A stretch of DNA of 64,000 nt from Epiperipatus broadwayi. Its lineage: Eukaryota > Onychophora > Udeonychophora > Euonychophora > Peripatidae. Of the stretch, positions 12,541-26,382 are shown in pieces. Position 1 is the first letter of the stretch, and every line of letters starts with the position of its first letter. Under the pieces are notes generated by a model. The model was given only the letters and a program-made list of their open reading frames with translations. It was not told the origin of the DNA and did not search any database. The translations under genes were made by a program, and so were the position numbers. The stretch is taken from positions 229,501 through 293,500 of the forward strand of contig JAQFVV010006272.1 in the NCBI GenBank assembly GCA_028023455.1. The letters are read 5' to 3'.

Positions 12541-15290
12541 GATAAAAAAAATTAATAGTGCATATTTCAACTAAAATTGGTGGTGTATAACCCAATGTAC
12601 ACACCCCTTCACTAAAGAATTTTTTTAAATTTTACTTTATGCTTAATGTCTAAGCTCTAAATATATTACTACCATAAAGGTTAGCATTTAAAACAGCGAC
12701 TCGAAATAAATTCATGTGTAAATAATACATTCTTATCACTATCATTTTTATTTCTTAGTAGTAACTATGTTATCACACTAAGTTTTATAATAATAGATTC
12801 CACTGTATATTCTGGTAAATGCTGTATTTAAACCTCTAACCTTGCTAACAATTGTGGAATTTACATTCTGGTTTATTGTTATATCCTCAAAGTTTTTATC
12901 TAAGATTTTTCTTGTTATTATCTCTATAAGTATGGACTACATCTTTAGTATGGGAATTACTTTGTCATCAAAAGAATTTGCTTGCAATCCATCAAAATTT
13001 GATGTATAGGTTGAATGGGCTTTGCAAGAATACTATTTTACAATGATTGACCACATCAAAAAAAAATTACCTTTTCATTTGTTTGATCAAGGTAACATTA
13101 CCTTCTTTCAAACTAACATAATTGGAGTATTCGAATTCTAAGCCAAGTAAATATAATGATCAGAAATAGTAACAACAATAAAATGATTCCACAGCAGAAA
13201 AATTTTATTAAGATGCTCCCTTAAGTTAAGTTTTTCCATGTCATCATTTGGGGCATTTCGTACAAAGTTACTTTTCTTTTTGTCACAGTTTTATTATAGC
13301 ACTTCCTATTCAAATGCTTTTCAGTAATGTATGCATAAATATTATGGTCATTATTATAAACACTGTGAACTGGAATCTCATCACTACACCTACAAGATAT
13401 ATGGGTATATAGAAATTTTTTGATATTTATTTTTTTATAATTAATAGTTATTATTGTATTCATATTATTGACTAATTAATGAACTATAATTTATGATTCA
13501 CCAAAATATTGGTTAAAATTATTTATTACTATTTTCTCTGTGGGTTTTAATGGCAGTTTCAAGAGCTAAATGTTTGTAGACTGATTTTTAGGGAAATAAC
13601 CAAAATCTTAGTTTCATTATTTGCAGAGAGTATTGATTTCAATCTTTCAGATGCAAGCCCAAAGTCACATAACCTCCCAAGCAATTAATAGTTATATTTT
13701 GGAAATATAATAAACTATTATTAAATATTGAATATAAAATCCGTTTTTTTTCTCCAGAAATAGTTAGCTGATCATGGCTTTAAATTTTTCTGTGGCTATG
13801 TGGTGTGCAAGGCTTTTTCATAAACATAAAATTAACACTTCAGTTTGTATAATTGCATTTATCTTCTTTAATATTTACGCTTAAGTAAAAAAAAAATCGT
13901 TTAATGTTATTTGAACGATTTTAAAATGTTTTATATCACAAATAATTTAGTTATAATTTTAATTATACATTAAATTCTTTTGTTATTGCAATTCTTGCTA
14001 ATATTTTTAAAAAAGAACATTTTAACATCCGTTGTTCTATATCTATTCTAAAATTAAGAAAAGCACGATTTTAATATCTATTTTGATTTTTGTTAATGGA
14101 AATATAGTTACCACGCCTTTCAATTATATTCTGAAATCCGAAAAAATAATAATAATAACGAAAATTACACTTAATACATCGAGCTATCCAGCTTTTGCAA
14201 TATCAAAATTGATCGCCAAGACTTATTTTTCAATAATTACCTTCGGTTAGTTTACTTCCTGTAAAATATACGCCTTCTTAAATTGCCAATTGCCGATGTG
14301 GATTATTAACTAGTAAGACTTGCAAATAAAGAAAAACCCTAAGGGAATACTGTATCTTATATTCTATTTTTATGCTTTAAATTTACTTGTCAGCTGCAAA
14401 CTTGTTAAACTTTAATTCTTTGTTACTACATTATTATTATTATTAAAAACTTTATTTTTTGTTAAATAAAGCTTCTTATTTTTCTTATAAAAATTTTGAC
14501 AATCAATATTAGTTACAACAGCTTTCACATTTTTCTTCGCAAAATGCTAAATTTATATATATATTAGTCATGAAAAAACGTATTTTTTAATATATAACCA
14601 TAAAGAGTTTATATTTAATAACTGTAGTTGGGAAAATTTGCATCGAAATAAAGTCGGAATAGTCCAAACTATAAACATGGCTTAGTGCAATTATAGTAAG
14701 AAAGACCTGAAATCTAAAAGGATTTTAGAAGATGAACTTATAAACTAAATTTATCTACATGCAACCTACTATTTCTGGGTGTTTTATTAATAACAAATTA
14801 TATACAAATATTAATATATTTACAATACAATAAATTTGTCACATAGACAAAAGTATGATGAACCATCAACTATATTGGTAATAAGTTGTTTAACTCCAGT
14901 AAAGAATGATCCACATTTGAACAGCATCATACTCTAACATTGCATAACCATTATGTCTAAACTCATGAAGAGTCCACATATTCATTTTCAAGAACGAAAT
15001 CTGATCGGGAGTGTTAGTAAAATTAAAGATTCAAAAACTATGAGAGAGCACAACTGAAGTAGATTGTAAATTGCCAAACTTTGGTCACAATGTTCATGGG
15101 TAAAAATTTGAGAAAGTATAGGTATGAGTTGAATGATTCTTTGTTATTACTTTTGAGTACATTCTATTTCTTATTCGTGAATATTATGGAACAAAGTGTA
15201 AGGCTCATGGTTCTTAGTGTGTGAATAATTACAGATGCATTATAGGGCTAAATGTATTTTATATATTTTTAAGCAATTGATTTGTACACT
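12541..15290. other. AT-rich stretch without recognisable genes
   Basis: Short open frames (13,221-13,463 minus, 14,032-14,250 plus) have low-complexity composition and no motif. Nothing else is supported. Confidence 0.55.
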
Positions 15291-15299
15291 TATGAAACA

Positions 15300-17800
15300 T
15301 GAATAAGCATAGAGATGAGTACTATAAATAGGTATGGAAAAAATGTAACATTTTTTTTCAGATAATTATTGCCCAAAACATGTGTAGGTTCAAAATTTAG
15401 TTTGAAAAAGCCATTAAAAAAAATGTTGGTTGAAATTATATCCTGTAATTAATTAAAGAAATTTCAACCACGATCGAGAAGCACAAAAGTTTTTGAATTT
15501 AGTTTGAGTCTTAGCAACTGGTAGGATTATCCACAGATATCTGGATGAATGTCATCTTATGCCAATGAAAGATTTAATATTAGACTGGACTAATACATCA
15601 TCATGTTCAATGGCATTATCTGTGAAAATAAATCATTTGATATATAAAAGTAAAACAAACAATGTATTGGAGGGATTATGGTGCTATGTATTGAATTAAT
15701 AAGGGTGGCAATATTCATTTTAGTCTTAACATAAGTTACAAAAGATTGGGGATATATTAAATTGTGTCATTCCTTGTGTATAGGAAAGAGTGTTATTCTG
15801 TTATATAGAAGATGTGAAGATGATCCCCATATGTATGCTTCTATTACAGACATAAGTTTATCATAACTGGTGCTAAAAAGTCATGTCCATAGGTTATAAT
15901 GGGAAAAACATCTATTACAAATAGCATTCACCCTATGAACTTTCACAATGAGATGAAGCATTTGGGGGCAGAATTCTTTTATTTTTATACTGAATGTGTT
16001 CATGGAAATACTGCTTAAATGAAGGTTTAATTTCATTTTAGATATTAATTGGGATGATAAGAAGGGGGTGATGTTATCCATGAATAAAAATAGTTGTTTG
16101 TGGCCTATTGACAGTTGCTACAAAGATAACTTGCAGATTTATATTGTGGAATCAGTTGATGTTTGGAATTTATTTAAAATATTGAGAATAATGGAAATAT
16201 TTTGAAGACTTCTAAGAATTATTAAGACATTGTAGTTAAATATATGACTTGCACAGTAATTCCAAAATGAGGATGGAAAATACTTTGATTGCATTGTTTA
16301 ATTTCCTTAATCAGAGGACCTATATACATTTACACATAGTAATTATGCAAGTGATGAGCCCTGTGGAATTCTATGACTATGTTTGAAAGATGTTGACAGT
16401 CATTTCTAATTCTTCAGTTTTATTGATCTATTAATAAGATAATTCTGGATAGCAATAATCAGATTACTATATTAAGACAGATGTTTGTGTAGGGCAGTGA
16501 AAAGACATTTCCAAGTGATTAGATCTAAAGCTGCCTTAAAGTCAATTTGACATGCAATATAATCTGTAAGTTTTTTGGGGTTTTTTTGGTAGAAAGATTT
16601 ATTCTTGTACTAAAAGAATAGTTTGTGAAGTATTGTGACCTTTTACTACATAATGGAAAGGTGATAATTTTGACAGAATAAGTTCATTCCATTTTTTTAA
16701 TTATTCTTGTAAAGATTTTTGAGAAATGTTCAAAATCATAATAAGATGCAAGTTATTTAAATAGTATACTGTATTCACATTTTTCTGAGACAAAATATTA
16801 TGTTGGCAGAAAATATGGAGATGTTAAGATTGTTCAAGCTGAATTGATTGTAGAATTTATGGAGAATAGTAATTATAACATAATCATGCTGCCTTAAGAT
16901 ATTAGGTGGAATAAGATCTGAAGCTATGGGTAATCCAATTATTTCATTTCTTGGTATATTTGTTGTTCTGTATTAAAATATTCTTGAGGAGATAGTATAC
17001 TGAATTTAATAGTGGGCAAATATTAATCAGCTGCCTTTAAATTGGATATTAGGTGCTCAAAAATTTCCATGTCAACATTGGTAAAAAAAAAAATGAATGT
17101 CATCTTTTGGTAAAAGAGGCATTCCAAAAGTTTGAGATGTAGTTGTCCTTGCATAATTTACAGAAGTTCTTAAGAGCTTTGAGAGATTTGGTATTATTGT
17201 TTTTTATCTATATATTATTGCATTCAGGTTGTAAAGCATGATCAACTGGTGTGCTTTATTGTAAAGATTGCAGATAAAAGATTTGACAATATTCATTTGC
17301 AAAATGATTTGCAGTGTTTTATCTAATTGGTTGAAGCAGTTGTTTAAAAAACTTTTGAAGACAAATCAAATTTTAACTGGAGAAAGATACTGCAGTGGAT
17401 GAAAATAATGGCCTGCAATGATTGCATTAGAAAATCCATTTACATTAATATAAATTCTACAGAAACCTGTTGTTTAAATATAACCATATAGAATGGGGTT
17501 TTATTTTTGATTCTGTATAATTTGAGAATCACACAAGCCTGGTCTGAAAATGAAAAGCTGGTTACATAACATTAATATTTTTAAATCAGATGGAGATAAA
17601 AAAAGAGATTGGTGAAAGGTGAGATATGCCCTCCAATAAATGAAACTACCCCAAAAAGGTACAATAATGAAAGTGGCTGAAAGCAGTAGCAAGGTGAATT
17701 GATTAGGGAAATAAGGAGTGCCATGCTTTTTTTTACTTAAGTATATTAATTTGAGATAAAATTTATGTGACTGATGATTAAAGAAGGGAATAATTACATT
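15300..17800 (-). pseudogene. Decayed non-LTR retrotransposon ORF2 (endonuclease + reverse transcriptase)
   Basis: Broken minus-strand frames show RT blocks in the right order. A PF-YVVKGHNTSQTI segment near 16,650-16,600 matches the 'FGFRKGHST' block. IDFKAALDLITWKCLFTALHKHL near 16,560-16,490 is the block with the first catalytic Asp. IPQGSSLA near 16,370-16,345 is the thumb-side QG block. Upstream, the open frame at 17,501-17,692 has an endonuclease-like context (WGS...FRPGLCDSQII). The 66-codon frame at 15,881-16,081 lies in the C-terminal part. This layout is typical of Jockey/I/R1-type LINEs. There are many stops and shifts, and no intact ORF. Limits are approximate. Confidence 0.65.
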
Positions 17801-18390
17801 AACAAATATGCCTACTATGTTTGCTTTGTTAATGAAATTTTGGACTTATCAGAACATTTATGCCCTGCACTGGTCTGATGTTTCATTTAAGTATAAAAAT
17901 ACAGTCTTTATTTACAGCATTAATGATATCTAGTTGATTTGATTATGAAGTTTTTATTTATATTACAACAAACATATCACAATAGTGATTCATCAGAAAT
18001 TGAGTCAGCTGTGTAATTCTTTTCTGTCAGTTTAGGCTATACTCATTGATTGTAGCAATCACTTTTTGTTAGTATGCCTAAAGCTCATATCAAGTATTTT
18101 GATTTTTTCATTCCTCTCAGAAAATGAAAGGGTAATTAAATGGCCTGATAATGCTAAAATAACATGAGTTCTGCAATAGTGCTATAGTGACTAAAATGGA
18201 ACAAGCTTGGATATAACACCAATAACAACAGATACTTCTATCTTACTAATTATTTTCTGATTACCTACTTAACTTAATTTTTTAGCCAAAAACAAAACTG
18301 CAAGGTAGTAAAATCTATGAGTGATAAAAACTGAGTCAACCTTTCAAAGTTTGTGTTTCCTGATACAGTAGGAAAAGATTGGTGGAAGGT
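17801..18390. other. AT-rich spacer, no gene seen
   Basis: No coding or structural landmark supported between the LINE relic and the following Penelope-like relic. Part may be the upstream non-coding portion of either element. Confidence 0.5.
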
Positions 18391-20155
18391 GAATGGTGTA
18401 ACACAGAGATGGAAACAGTTATTTACATAAAGTCTAAATATAAAAATGAACTAAAGAAGAAAAGAGTCATAAAGAAAACTGCTAAAATTTTGAGATAACT
18501 CCTGAAATATAAAAATAATTATGAGACATGTAATATTAACAGCATTAGGAATTACATTAATGATAAAAATCTAGTTTTTTGCAAAGAAGACAAGGGAAAT
18601 TGGTTAGTAAAAAATGAAAGAGTTTGGTGAAATAATTAACAGCAAATCCATAGTTTACATTTTATTGAAATAAAAGGACTTAATTTGAAAGCTAAAAAAG
18701 ATAAATATATTGCTTCAATTCTAAGGAAATACTGAAGTAAAGCACTTTCAAATTCTGAACACTTCAAAATATATTTCCTAGCTGCCACTGTTTCTAAGAT
18801 TTTCACTAATATAAAGCTTCACAAAGAAAAATTCCTTTTTAGACTGCTAATTGACTTTAGTGGCTCATATTTTTATAATTCAGTGAAAATTATCACATCC
18901 TGGCTTATAGATGACCTGGGTTTTAGGTCATACACTATAAAATCTACATACGAATTTGTGGAGAAAATTCGAAATTTTAAAATAAATAAGAGTCACAAAA
19001 CTGCTCCTCTAGGTATTTAAGATATTATATGGGTTTTTTCCCTTGTATTAAGTCAATTAAAGTTATGGATGAAATGTTGCAGTAAGTTATATATAGCATT
19101 CAGTAAAAAGAATTTATTATAAAAATACTAAATTGGATTAGTGAAGAGATAGTTTCAACAATAAATAACAAAATTTATAAAATGAATCATGGATAGCCAA
19201 TTGGGATACCATTTAGTGGAGTATACTGCAGCTTGTATTGGTTTAAATTTGAAAACCTAATTATTCCAAAAATCGAATATGTCCAAAATAATTTTATATT
19301 CAAGGTATGTGGATGATACACTACTATGTGTGGATAAAGAAATAATCAATTAAATTTATCTAGAGTTATCTCTGATAACTTTCTTGGCATAGACTATTGA
19401 TAAGGCAGATGAACATCATAATATCAAATTTTTAGACTTAAATATCAAAAGAAGAATAATGCATTTGATTTTAGGGAATTGAAATCCTTAAATGAGAGAC
19501 ACATTATATATCCTAATTTTATAACTCTCTGGTCTCATAAATATGCAGGACTGAAAGGTTTTTTTCAATGAAACTTAAAATTATGCAAGTTCAAAGCAGA
19601 TTGTAGATAAAACTTAAAATTATACAAAAAGATCTAGTTAACACAGGGTATAATTCTAAAAAAATAAATTCAAATTTTAGCTCATTTCTGTAGAAAAAAT
19701 TATGCACCCCATAAATTTCCAATCTTAGGATACAAAATGGACTAGTCTCCCTTACTTCTACAAAATCATACAAAATTAAAAAAATTATGTACCAATAAAT
19801 ACAGCATCAGTTTTTTGTCATCTCCTTTATTATATAAATTGCTAAACAACACCAAAAATAAAATAATTAAAGAGACTGCATACCTAGTATAAAGAGTCAA
19901 ATTGCTTAAATGCCTACTACAGAGAAACTAGAGCTGACATATCCACAAGACATGCCCAGCATAATTACCTATACAACAAGGCTAAGAAAGACAGAGATCA
20001 CTTATCAATATTTTTGGATCATGAACTACAGTCATACCATAACTTTTATCTCTTTGTGACTGACCTTGCTTACTCTGAGAGAGAGGACAGAAAGAAAAAG
20101 GCAAAGGAGGTGTTGTCTATAGACAAAGATATGCATGTGATAAATAAATAAAAAA
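18390..20155 (+). pseudogene. Penelope-like element: RT + GIY-YIG relic
   Basis: In plus-strand frames broken by stops, the PLE order can be followed. An IKLHKEKFLFRLLIDFSGS block near 18,815 matches the conserved KLHK...RP-V...GSP segment. Next come IKSTYEFVEKIRNFK (18,940-18,985), GSPLG-like SQLGYHL (19,190) and the catalytic RYVDDTLLCVD near 19,300-19,345, then IKFLDLNIKR near 19,430. At 19,905-20,150 comes a GIY-YIG nuclease C-terminal half: YYRETRADISTRHAQHNYLYN, LDHEL..HNF and a charged SEREDRKKKAKEV segment. The Asp pair survives, but the frame is interrupted many times. It is unlike the PLE at 38-43 kb, so it is a separate, older family. Confidence 0.75.
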
Positions 20156-20610
20156 AAACGAACACCCCACTTTCCAAAAAATGCCATTTATAACTTTCTT
20201 TACAGTTATTACAATGCAAATTAACTTCTAAATTTCAATTTTCATGCTAATTTTATTAATAATATGCAAAACAATTTTAAAATGAGACTTTAATAAACTT
20301 TAATTATATAATGCTATGACTATGATACATTTAATATTGAAAGCATTTAACTGAATAAAATAAATATTTATAACATCAGATAAAAACTTTTCTGTTATTA
20401 AATATATAAGCATTTACTAAATCATTACAGTTAGTGCAGAAAATGGGTAAAAAAGTAATATAGAACTACTTATTTATTGTAATTTTAAAAAGCCCAAGTG
20501 ATCAATTGAATTATTTTTCAACTTATTCCTTGACCAAATTTATATTTTCATTTTTATGTTTTAAACATATCATTTACACAAATATTATTTCAATTTTGCA
20601 AATACAGTGG
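20156..20610. other. AT-rich spacer, probably PLE 3' sequence
   Basis: No coding signal. It may include the untranslated 3' end of the preceding PLE, but no stem-GAAA motif was found here. Confidence 0.45.
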
Positions 20611-20614
20611 ATTA

Positions 20615-20835
20615 ACAAACCATGCTTGAAATATTAAGCTGGATTCCAAGAAATTATAAAAGATCTAGAAAGAGACTACATGTGAGATGGATGGATGAAA
20701 TAAGAAAATGTGCAGGAATGTTGTGGAGAAGAGAGGCTAGAGATCAGAGAATATGGATTGAACATGGAGAGACCTTTACCCTTCAGTGTGGATTGATAAT
20801 GATTGACAATTATGATGATGACATATATATATATG
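20615..20835 (+). pseudogene. LINE ORF2 3' end relic, second copy
   Basis: The open stretch reads ILSWIPRNYKRSRKRLHVRWMDEIRKCAG and then RREARDQRIWIEHGETF-LQ, the same C-terminal tail as at 2,195-2,450. It ends in a short GATGATGA/TATATA run, the simple-repeat finish typical of RTE-like insertions. Only the last ~70 codons are present, as expected for 5'-truncated retroposition. Confidence 0.65.
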
Positions 20836-20869
20836 TTTTTACATGTGTGTGTAAATAAAATTTAAAAAA

Positions 20870-23600
20870 TAATGTAATTATTAATAAAAAATTAAGGGGA
20901 CCCAATTATATATATTTTGCTGATGGTGTGTGTACTAATGCTTTTTATTGAAGCAAGAAAAAATTGAATAAATTAATTATAGTATTTTTACTTTTAAAAT
21001 AATGTTTTGAGTGATTTTCTTTTTTTTAATAACCTTTTTTTTATAAAAACATAGTAAATTAGTCTAAGAAATTAGAATCTCCTTAATTTTTTTTTTTTTT
21101 TGTCTTTTGTAAATATTTTCTCTTAGAAAATGATTTTTTATGCAAAATGTTGCACATCAAATTCAGGAAGGATAGTAAATGAAGAATAAATTGTATGTGC
21201 TTTTAACATAAACTGAAGAAGTTTTATCAATATTTCTATATAATCATGTATGGAGCTCAGAAAGTTAAAAAATAGCATCATAAAATTTGACAACTTTAAT
21301 GTTTTATTTTATTTATATTTTTGTTTGTTTGTTTACAGTTTTTTTCTTTAAATAGCATATATTTGAAGTTATGAATTGCAGTTCAAATCTCCACTGTGAA
21401 GAAAAAAATATTAAACTGAGATATATAATATGATTAATAAAAACAACAACATTTTTCTTATAGTATAATTACTGCAACCACCAATACAAATATTAAATTT
21501 AAAAAAAATTAACACAATATTTAAAACCAAGACAAATTATTTTTCAGATGACATAAAACTATGAAAATTGAAAATAAAATAAAGAATTTATTTAAAAGCA
21601 CTATCAATCATTCTTATGCAGAGACAACACAAAAACACTAAAGATTTTGCCATCAAAGGAACACTAAACTGGAAAAGTAGCATTATTGTGTAAAAGCAAG
21701 TGAATTAATGCCAATTCAACCAACAGTGTCATCTACACATTCCATTCAACATATGGATAGATCAATTAATTATTTAATCATGCAGTCATATTCTCATCTT
21801 ATTTAAGTAAATAGTATAATTTAGTAGCTTAAATCATAGCTTATTTTATGAAAAGAGAGAGAGAGAGTTCTTCATATTGCTAAAATGTCTTGACATTATT
21901 ATTAAGTCATGAAAACAATATAGGTGTTATGAAACTTAAATTCATTTAGATTAAATCTTAAATTGCCTAAAAGTTTTTTTGTTATCAAATTATGGGCTAT
22001 TAAGGTATTAAAAACTGAAGGTGAAGTTTTACTTGATGATTGCATTAGAATATATAATTTTAAAAGTTAGAATTTTGGAGATTAAGAGTTTTTACATTTG
22101 ATAATATTCAGCACTAATATTAATCTTAACTGATCTGATAAGCTACTATTTTTGTGAATTCATTACATAAGAAACCAATAAATGAAAATTTATAAATTGT
22201 TGTAAGCAAAGGTTTTTAAATAAGACATTGCAATGATGAAATTTTTTAACTAGAAGGATAATTAATATACTTGGAAAAATTTTGTCTAGAGTTATTCATT
22301 ATTGGAAGGTTAATAACTCTAATTCCAATGATAACTTTTATGTAAAAAAAGCATTAAAAGATTTTTATTTACAAAAATTTCCAAGAATACATTAAAAGAA
22401 TTTCAATACATGTCAAGAGTGGAGAATATCAGCTTACCTTTTCATAGTGAACTGTCAATATGAAAAACAAGATAAGATTTTGTGATGATTTTAGTATTTT
22501 TAATAGTTTTATGCAAAATGGTTAAGATATAAATCAAATTTACTTAGAGCAGTAGTAATGAAATAATAATCGGTTATGTTTCTCAAAGTTAGTATTATCA
22601 TGATTTCCATATAAATCAACTTATTTATATAACTATTATAATAACAAATGGTTGTTTATGTTAGATTTGTTTAACTATTATGTGGAAGAAAAATATATTG
22701 AGTTATATATTATACCTTTGCTGTAGATAGTTGATAATTTGTAGTAAGATAGAGAGTAGTTAAATTAGATTCCTTTTTTATAACTATAACAATGATGTTT
22801 TAAGATGAGTAATAAATTTTTGCATAAAGTAATGTAGCAACAAATGGCTTTTTTATTTTGTCAGTTGACCTTTTTTTGCATAAAAGGCAGAAATATCTTC
22901 AATGGAATGGTAACTTATTTTTAAAAATGATTTCAAATATTTCCAAGCATATGATTAAAATACAAACTTGAAATCTGCCTTTTAAATTTTTTTAATTATT
23001 TCGTTAAAAAAATATTAGTTGTGATATTATTTTATTCATACAAATTTTTAAAAATTTAATAATTATTTCTTTTTATTTAAAAACATCATTTATTTATTAT
23101 ATGCAATTATATATAGACACAGATATATAATAAGCCTATGTTTCAGTTATTATATGCAATTATGTACAATCATTAGAACATAACATATTAGTAATACATT
23201 GTTATCAACAGACAATACAAATTCTACAAAACATTGCATTTAGTAAAATATATATATAGTACCATTGTGATCTAAATATAAATCGGGAAATAGTATATTT
23301 TAAAAAAAAATTGTATAGCTTATTTTATTATGATACTCAATTGATTAGTTTGCTTTATTAATGAATAATGATTGACGATACATCTTAGTGTAATGTGACA
23401 CATAATTTTAAATTTTTCTTTTTAACAGATGGTATATTTAATTGTTAGTATATTTTTTATAGCTATAAAATATAAAATTTAATATTCTATTCTTAGAAAA
23501 ATCTGAGGAAGCGAAATAATATTGATATATTCATTTGTTGATGTTTTGTTTAATGCATACATTTCACAAAGAATACATAAACATAAACAAAACAGTCATT
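20870..23600. other. AT-rich stretch without recognisable genes
   Basis: No open frame over 60 codons. A (GA)n run lies at 21,855-21,868. TTATATGCAATTAT occurs twice at about 23,098 and 23,151. Nothing further supported. Confidence 0.6.
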
Positions 23601-23608
23601 ATTTAGAG

Positions 23609-26293
23609 CAGAGGTTTTTAACCTATGGGTCATGACCCCTTTGAGGGTTGAACAACCTCTTATCAGGGGTCACCCACAATCAGATACACTAACATATGGG
23701 TATTCGGTGTGATGTCATTATTGTGCCAACTTCATTACAGACATCTCATCAACTACAATGTATGTGACAGGATTAACACTATAATGTATTTATGCAGACC
23801 AGTCAGATATATGTAGAGAGCACTGTGTTAAAAGCAGCTAATATGTTGAAGGCAGCAGTATTGGAAATAAAACTACACTTAATGAACTATAAGTATTAGC
23901 TAAATTTAAAACCATCAACTACTGCAAAAAATATCTATAACATGGAAACTTAATTTGAATGCTGATCTTTTTATTTTATATTCAGTGGTGGTTGATGTGA
24001 ATACTGCCTCCTTATAATAGTAACAGGTATGTAAAAAAACAGCATCGAGAATGGTGAATCATAGGAAACCTTAATGAATTGTATTGACTGAACTATGCCA
24101 TGTATCATCTTTTGTATTATTAAAGTTATTGTTATATATTATTTTCATTAGCAAACCATCCTATGACAATGGATCATGTAGAGAAGAATGTTTAGAAAAA
24201 AATATATTGTGAGGACTTTTTGCAGTATGGTTTTACCTCAATAATTACAGCAGGAATTGAGAAACCACTATATGTTATTTGTTTTGAAGTTCTATCTGCC
24301 AAATCTATGAAGCTGAACAAACTAAAATGCCATTTTGATAGCAAGCATTCAAGCTTTGATGGCAAGAATACCAACTATTTTAAAAGCAAAGCTGGTGGAT
24401 TCAAGAAAGTCAAATTTGACACTGATGGAAAATGCTATAAACAAAACATAGCATCCATTGAAAGTTCATATTTACTGATGTACATTCACCAGAGCTATGA
24501 AACCTCACACCATTGCTAAGTATTTACTATTTCCAACTGCCAAAGACATTGTTCAAGTTATGAGCAGAGACAAATTTCTTATAAAATTGAGTGCAATTTC
24601 CTTATATAATGACACTGTTCACAGAAAAATAGATTATATGTCTGCTAATATTCTTGATCAGATAATCCAGGAAATTAAACCTGCACCACTTCCAATATTT
24701 AGTATACAGCTTGATGAATCTGCAGATGTTGCAAATTGCTCACAGTTACTGGTTTATGTGAGATATATTAATGATGGTGACTTTAAAGAAGAGTTTCTTT
24801 TTTGCAATCATTTTGAAAATAAAAACTCCTACACATGATGTATTTGACACAGTTGGTTCATTTCAAAAAGAATATAAGATCCCATGGGAAAATGTGTGTG
24901 GTGTTTGCACAGATGGTGCTCTAGAAATACTAGGATGTTGATCGGATTTTAATATTTAGTACTAAATAAGTCACCAAAGGTCATTGGAATTCACTGTGTG
25001 ATTCATCTGCAAATATTAGCAACAAAGATACTGCCACAAGAGTTACAAAAAATAATGATAAGCATCATAATTTGTGTCAATTTTATAAAAGCAAGCCCTT
25101 TAAAATGTTGACTATTTTTGTAACTGTGTAACAAGTTGGATGCTTTGAACAATGTTCTGCTATTTCACACTGAAGTAAGATGGTTGTTGAGAGAACAAAA
25201 TTTGAAATGTGTTTTTAAGCTTCATGATGAACTCAAAACATTTTTAATCAGGAAGCAAGACCACAGTTTGAAGTACTTTTTGGTGACAAAATTAACTGCA
25301 GAAAATAGCTTACTTGATTGACATCTTTGCCATCTTGAATGAATTAAATTTATCACTGCAAAGACCAAATGCAACATGCCTCAATTTGTCTGAAAAGATA
25401 TGATCATTCCAAATGAAATTTCAGCTTTGCAAAAAATATTGAATGAAAATAAATTTTACATTTTGCCTACCTTATCTGCTTTCTTTGAGGAATGTGTCAC
25501 TGAACCAAACAAAAACATTACAATGATAATTTCTGTGAAAAACACTTGCACATGCTTTTAAATGAAATTTCATCATATTTTCCAAATCTACCTGACACTC
25601 CATTTGTACTTTCCAGAAGCCCATTCGCAGACAAAGTTGAAGATGTTCCTGAGACAGTAAAAGAGGAGTTTATTAAACTTATTAATAATGATGTGCCAAG
25701 AACTGATTTTTCTACAATGCCAGTTACAAAATTCTGGGTCAAGTATTTGCAGTTATATCCTACTCCATCTGAAACAGTGTTGCACCTTTTTTCCATTTCC
25801 AACAACATATCTTTGTGAAACAGGTTTTTCCAGCTTGTTGCTTATAAAGTCTAAATACAGAAGATGATCTGCTTTGCGCCTTTGCAAAGACTGCCCCAAG
25901 AATTTCTGATCTGATGAGAAAGCAACAATCTCAACCTTCACACTGACCTTGGCTTTTTACACATACTGTCACAAAATGTAACAATATAGTTTGCTGTTAT
26001 TATATTAAGACTATTACCGTACTTCAAAAAAAATTCATTTGTTTATAATTAAAAATAAATATTTTACAATGTATAATTACATATTATTTTTGTGATTAAT
26101 CATTATGCTTTAATTATGTTCAATTTGTAATAATGAAAATACTTTCTACATATCAGATAATCACATTACAATTCATAACAGTAGTAACATTACAGTTATT
26201 AAGTAGAAACAAAATAATTTTAAAGTTGGGGGCACCACAATCTAAGGGACCTGTATTAAAGAGTCATGGCATTAGGAAGATTGAAAATCACTG
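23609..26293 (+). mobile_element. SPIN-like autonomous hAT transposon, full length (2,685 bp)
   Basis: The left end, CAGAGGTTTTTAACC, continues with GGGTCATGACCCCTT and AGGGGTCACC, closely matching the SPIN hAT terminus as I remember it. The right end carries ACAATTCATAACAGTAG, AGTTGGGGGCACCAC and the closing TTGAAAATCACTG. Flanks ATTTAGAG (23,601-23,608) and ATTTAAAG (26,294-26,301) agree at 7 of 8 bases, the expected hAT duplication. Inside is a BED/hAT transposase pseudogene. SPIN is known for horizontal spread among tetrapods and some invertebrates. Point changes and frame breaks show an old, inactive copy. The family name rests on recall of the ends and transposase. Confidence 0.8.
24169..25946 (+). 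pseudogene. hAT transposase pseudogene (SPIN / ZBED5-SCAND3-like)
   Basis: Fragmented but collinear. From an ATG at 24,169 (stop at 24,193), a BED-finger-like block follows: GFTSIITAGIEKPLYVICFEV, then NKLKCHFDSKH. A second frame from 24,497 runs through AKDIVQVM and PIFSIQLDESADVANCSQLL, which holds the first catalytic Asp (near 24,716). After a frameshift near 24,836 come DTVGSF and CGVCTDGA (second Asp, near 24,912). HTEVRWLLRE (25,163-25,190) is the RW motif that holds the hAT insertion domain. NEISSYFPNLPDTPF and EDVPETVKEEF follow, then the dimerisation end with CETGFSSLLLIKSKYR. The likely stop is at 25,944. At least four frame breaks and several stops; not functional. Domesticated relatives exist in vertebrates, but decay here argues against domestication. 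Confidence 0.85.
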
Positions 26294-26364
26294 ATTTAAA
26301 GTGTATGTATCTCTATATTTAAATAAATGAGAGAGAAATAAATTATATATAATTAAACATTATA

Positions 26365-26382
26365 TATATATATATATAAGTA
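26365..26382. repeat. Short (TA)n
   Basis: Eight to nine TA units between the SPIN-like element and the following repeat. Confidence 0.8.
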
